NCBI GenBank assembly: GCA_022795575.1
Contig: JAAWGY010000171.1
Span: forward strand, 1-5,760
Length of the DNA: 5,760 nucleotides
Source of the DNA: Angelakisella sp.
Lineage (GTDB): Bacteria; Bacillota; Clostridia; Oscillospirales; Ruminococcaceae
Direction of reading: 5' to 3'
This document shows positions 5,479 through 5,760 of this stretch, piece by piece. Made by a program: the position numbers and the translations under genes. How positions within the stretch are numbered: position 1 is the first letter of the stretch; the number at the start of each line of letters is the position of its first letter. The notes beneath the pieces are model-generated. The model saw only the letters and a list, made by a program, of their open reading frames with translations, had not been told where the DNA came from and searched no databases.

Positions 5479-5553
5479 AGTTTCGGTCAAGCCTTTTCAA
5501 AGGCTTGCGGGTCCAGGGCAGAGCCCTGGTCGCTCCCCGCAGGGAGCGAAACT
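5479..5553. repeat. 75-nt cloverleaf-like palindromic element
   Basis: Three back-to-back perfect hairpins: CAAGCCTTT/AAAGGCTTG (5488-5496, 5499-5507), CCAGGGC/GCCCTGG (5513-5519, 5523-5529; loop AGA) and CGCTCCC/GGGAGCG (5531-5537, 5542-5548; loop CGCA). They are enclosed by AGTTTCG (5479-5485) and CGAAACT (5547-5553), an exact inverted match whose inner two pairs compete with the third hairpin. The size and outline recall a tRNA, but the T-loop signature and a usable anticodon arm are missing. From memory, hairpins of the CCAGGGC-AGA-GCCCTGG type recur between genes of gut clostridia, so this is most likely a copy of a dispersed element. Function unknown. Confidence 0.7.
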
Positions 5554-5577
5554 CCCCAGGACGGTTATAATAACGGC

Positions 5578-5604
5578 AGGGCTTGTGTTTTTGGCACGAG
5601 CCCT
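5578..5604 (+). terminator. Terminator-like hairpin
   Basis: AGGGCTTGTG (5578-5587) pairs with CACGAGCCCT (5595-5604) over ten pairs including one U-G, with a TTTTTGG loop. CCCATTTT follows, so the T-run is short and offset by four bases. It could be a weak terminator on the + strand or another unit of the repeat block. A perfect TATAAT lies just before it at 5566-5571, but without a -35 partner. Confidence 0.35.
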
Positions 5605-5626
5605 CCCATTTTGTTGTAGGCCGTTA

Positions 5627-5714
5627 GGCCGCGGTTTTTAACAGCTGCTTTCTGGTGAGACTGGGGGCTATTGCGGTTATGTAGCCGCCTGGCGGGGAAG
5701 CGCAAACCGCGGCC
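5627..5714. repeat. 11-bp inverted repeat bounding 66 nt
   Basis: GGCCGCGGTTT (5627-5637) is an exact inverted match to AAACCGCGGCC (5704-5714). The enclosed stretch holds a smaller hairpin, GCGGTT (5673-5678) with AGCCGC (5683-5688). AGCTGCTTTCT (5643-5653) recurs at 5727-5737 with one mismatch. No open frame or RNA family that I recognise occupies 5605-5760. It may be a small palindromic element or the leader of a gene beyond the window. Confidence 0.5.
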
Positions 5715-5760
5715 GGGGTTAGGGGTAGCCGCTTTCTCCCCAAAACAGCCCGCCGCGCGC

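Noticed and set aside
5479..5553. tRNA gene
   Set aside because: Size and cloverleaf outline fit, but there is no GGTTCRA-like T-loop, no 7-nt anticodon loop, and hairpin loops are only 2-4 nt.
5308..5641. Open frames of 68 and 103 codons after the yjfB-like gene
   Set aside because: They run through the strong terminator and/or the palindromic element. The products are simple translations of repeats.

Overview
The window looks like part of a chromosome from a GC-rich, motile, anaerobic-type Bacillota, most likely an Oscillospiraceae-like gut clostridium. The support is strong AGGAGG-type ribosome binding sites, a Noc-like ParB-family protein, a Bacillota-style four-helix-bundle chemoreceptor followed by a YjfB-like motility protein, and GC-rich intergenic DNA full of hairpins. 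The family-level placement is inference.

Layout: all four convincing genes are on the + strand. Positions 1-316 are non-coding and repeat-rich, with a 34-bp imperfect direct repeat and several small hairpins. A candidate promoter (317-344) leads to a MATE-family multidrug/drug-sodium antiporter (374-1783). A 302-bp gap (1784-2085) holds two sizeable hairpins and a candidate extended -10 promoter. Next is a ParB/Noc-family DNA-binding protein (2086-2922) whose DNA-recognition residues match the Noc rather than the ParB type. A 447-bp gap (2923-3369) carries a 19-bp-stem hairpin, smaller hairpins, a candidate promoter (3166-3193) and a leader of about 170 nt that can fold into a three-way junction. 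The methyl-accepting chemotaxis protein (3370-5142) and a 62-residue YjfB-like protein (5187-5375) form a likely two-gene motility operon, closed by a textbook intrinsic terminator (5401-5436).

The last 325 bp contain no recognisable gene. They hold a run of hairpins, including a 75-nt cloverleaf-like element (5479-5553) that looks like a dispersed palindromic repeat, and an 11-bp inverted repeat enclosing 66 nt (5627-5714).

The genes make three functional blocks: efflux (MATE), chromosome organisation and division placement (Noc-like), and chemotaxis/motility (receptor plus YjfB-like). Only the last two genes look functionally linked. I did not find a clearly new multi-gene system. The points most worth following are the Noc-like protein with Noc specificity residues but no visible membrane-targeting helix, the structured chemoreceptor leader, the unusual receptor tail, and the cloverleaf repeat.
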